The position numbers and the translations under genes were made by a program. DNA of 33,051 bases from Phycisphaerales bacterium (GTDB lineage Bacteria > Planctomycetota > Phycisphaerae > Phycisphaerales > SM1A02): positions 1-33,051 of the forward strand of contig JAQWPT010000038.1 in assembly GCA_029245245.1 (NCBI GenBank), given 5' to 3'. This document shows, one piece after another, positions 32,642 to 33,051 of the stretch (its first letter is position 1; every line of letters starts with the position of its first letter). Below the pieces are notes generated by a model. That model was not told the DNA's origin. It saw only the letters and a list, made by a program, of their open reading frames with translations, and did no database searches.

Positions 32642-33051
32642 ATGCCCGAACCCAAGTACCTGCTGATGCAGGTCCGCAATCCCGATGACCCCATGGCCGA
32701 GCACGAGATCAACTCGTTCGCGCTGCACCTGCAATGCGACCCTGGACAGATCCGGACCTGGGACCTGCTGGGAGGAAGTCCCGATCGCGACGTCCTGGAG
32801 GCCTGCGACATCGTCCTCATCGGTGGCAGCGGAGACTACTCGGTCGTCCAGGGCGGCCCCTGGCTTGAATCTGCGCTCGATGCGATGCGGCTGCTGCATG
32901 ATCACGACAAACCCACCTTCGCCTCCTGCTGGGGCTGCCAGGCCATGGCCCGTGCCATGGGCGGCACCGTCATCACCGACACCACGCGGGCGGAAGTCGG
33001 CACGTACCGGCTCCAGTTGACCGAGGCCGGCCGGAATGATCCGATCACCGG
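32642..33051 (+). CDS. Class I glutamine amidotransferase-like protein (partial, N-terminal 136 residues)
   Basis: The gene runs off the window end. It has the class I GATase features: an oxyanion-loop segment LIGGSGDYSV (residues 59-68) and the nucleophile elbow ASCWGCQAMARAMGG with Cys96. A start like KYLLMQVRNPDD and a stand-alone arrangement resemble GMP-synthase-like amidotransferase proteins rather than a subunit of a biosynthetic enzyme. The catalytic His/Glu lie beyond the window. Its role cannot be assigned further; some relatives act on gamma-glutamyl compounds. Confidence 0.82.
   Translation, partial: MPEPKYLLMQVRNPDDPMAEHEINSFALHLQCDPGQIRTWDLLGGSPDRDVLEACDIVLIGGSGDYSVVQGGPWLESALDAMRLLHDHDKPTFASCWGCQAMARAMGGTVITDTTRAEVGTYRLQLTEAGRNDPIT

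Noticed and set aside
1-33051. CRISPR array, integron attachment sites, transposase or cellulosome scaffoldin (cohesin)
   Set aside because: No regularly spaced short repeats, recombinase or transposase motifs, or cohesin-like domains were seen. The repeats at 1-250 and 1661-1910 are gene junctions and not attachment-site-like elements by any feature I can point to.

Overview
The window is GC-rich, densely coded DNA that most resembles a marine planctomycete, probably of the class Phycisphaerae. This is inferred from gene content: six complete genes and one partial gene end in paired EF-hand (dockerin-like) tails, most of them of the form D-x-N-x-D-G ... DLL ... WG-x-C. There are also four sulfatases, a di-heme oxidoreductase, and a TPR lipoprotein paired with an FG-GAP/ASPIC lipoprotein. 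No rRNA, tRNA, CRISPR array or transposase was recognised.

Layout. (1) 1-3268: tail of one gene, then two secreted beta-helix proteins, separated by near-identical 250-bp junctions (dockerin end + terminator + leader). (2) 3362-5599: a gingipain-like (C25) cysteine protease with a dockerin tail. (3) 5699-8000: an FAD aromatic-ring-type monooxygenase, an out-of-frame dockerin relic just after its stop, and a small cupin. (4) 7995-12448 (minus): an RND efflux pump with its lipoprotein adaptor, divergent from a Cys-rich YHS/TRASH lipoprotein (12599-12913). (5) 12975-13351 (minus): two tiny coupled membrane proteins, one starting with GTG. (6) 13401-20961: four sulfatases on alternating strands, one of them fused to a complete formylglycine-generating enzyme (FGE), plus a SYLF/YSC84 lipoprotein. 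The last sulfatase overlaps a condensation-type acyltransferase (20958-22256). (7) 22369-23493: an exported MsrB-MsrA fusion. (8) 23495-27598 (minus): a di-heme oxidoreductase followed by an FG-GAP repeat protein, both with dockerin tails. (9) 27754-30239: TPR lipoprotein and FG-GAP/ASPIC lipoprotein, coupled by an ATGA overlap. (10) 30363-32606: a secreted beta-lactamase-fold serine hydrolase with a dockerin tail. (11) 32642-end: the start of a class I glutamine amidotransferase.

How the parts fit. Nearly everything is exported, which suggests handling of extracellular polymers: sulfated glycans (sulfatases with their own activating enzyme), proteins or peptides (C25 protease, serine hydrolase) and beta-helix surface proteins, plus envelope maintenance (periplasmic Msr, di-heme enzyme, RND pump). 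The shared dockerin-like tail without any cohesin in the window looks more like a common sorting or anchoring tag than a cellulosome.

The strongest leads are: the self-contained sulfatase-FGE fusion; the 12-bp palindrome between two divergent sulfatase genes that carries a TATACT box on each strand, 7 and 9 nt from the two start codons; a recurring TANNNT box 6-7 nt before starts that lack a Shine-Dalgarno (SD) sequence, suggesting leaderless mRNAs; and the signs that dockerin tails and gene junctions are being shuffled (identical junctions, relic tail).
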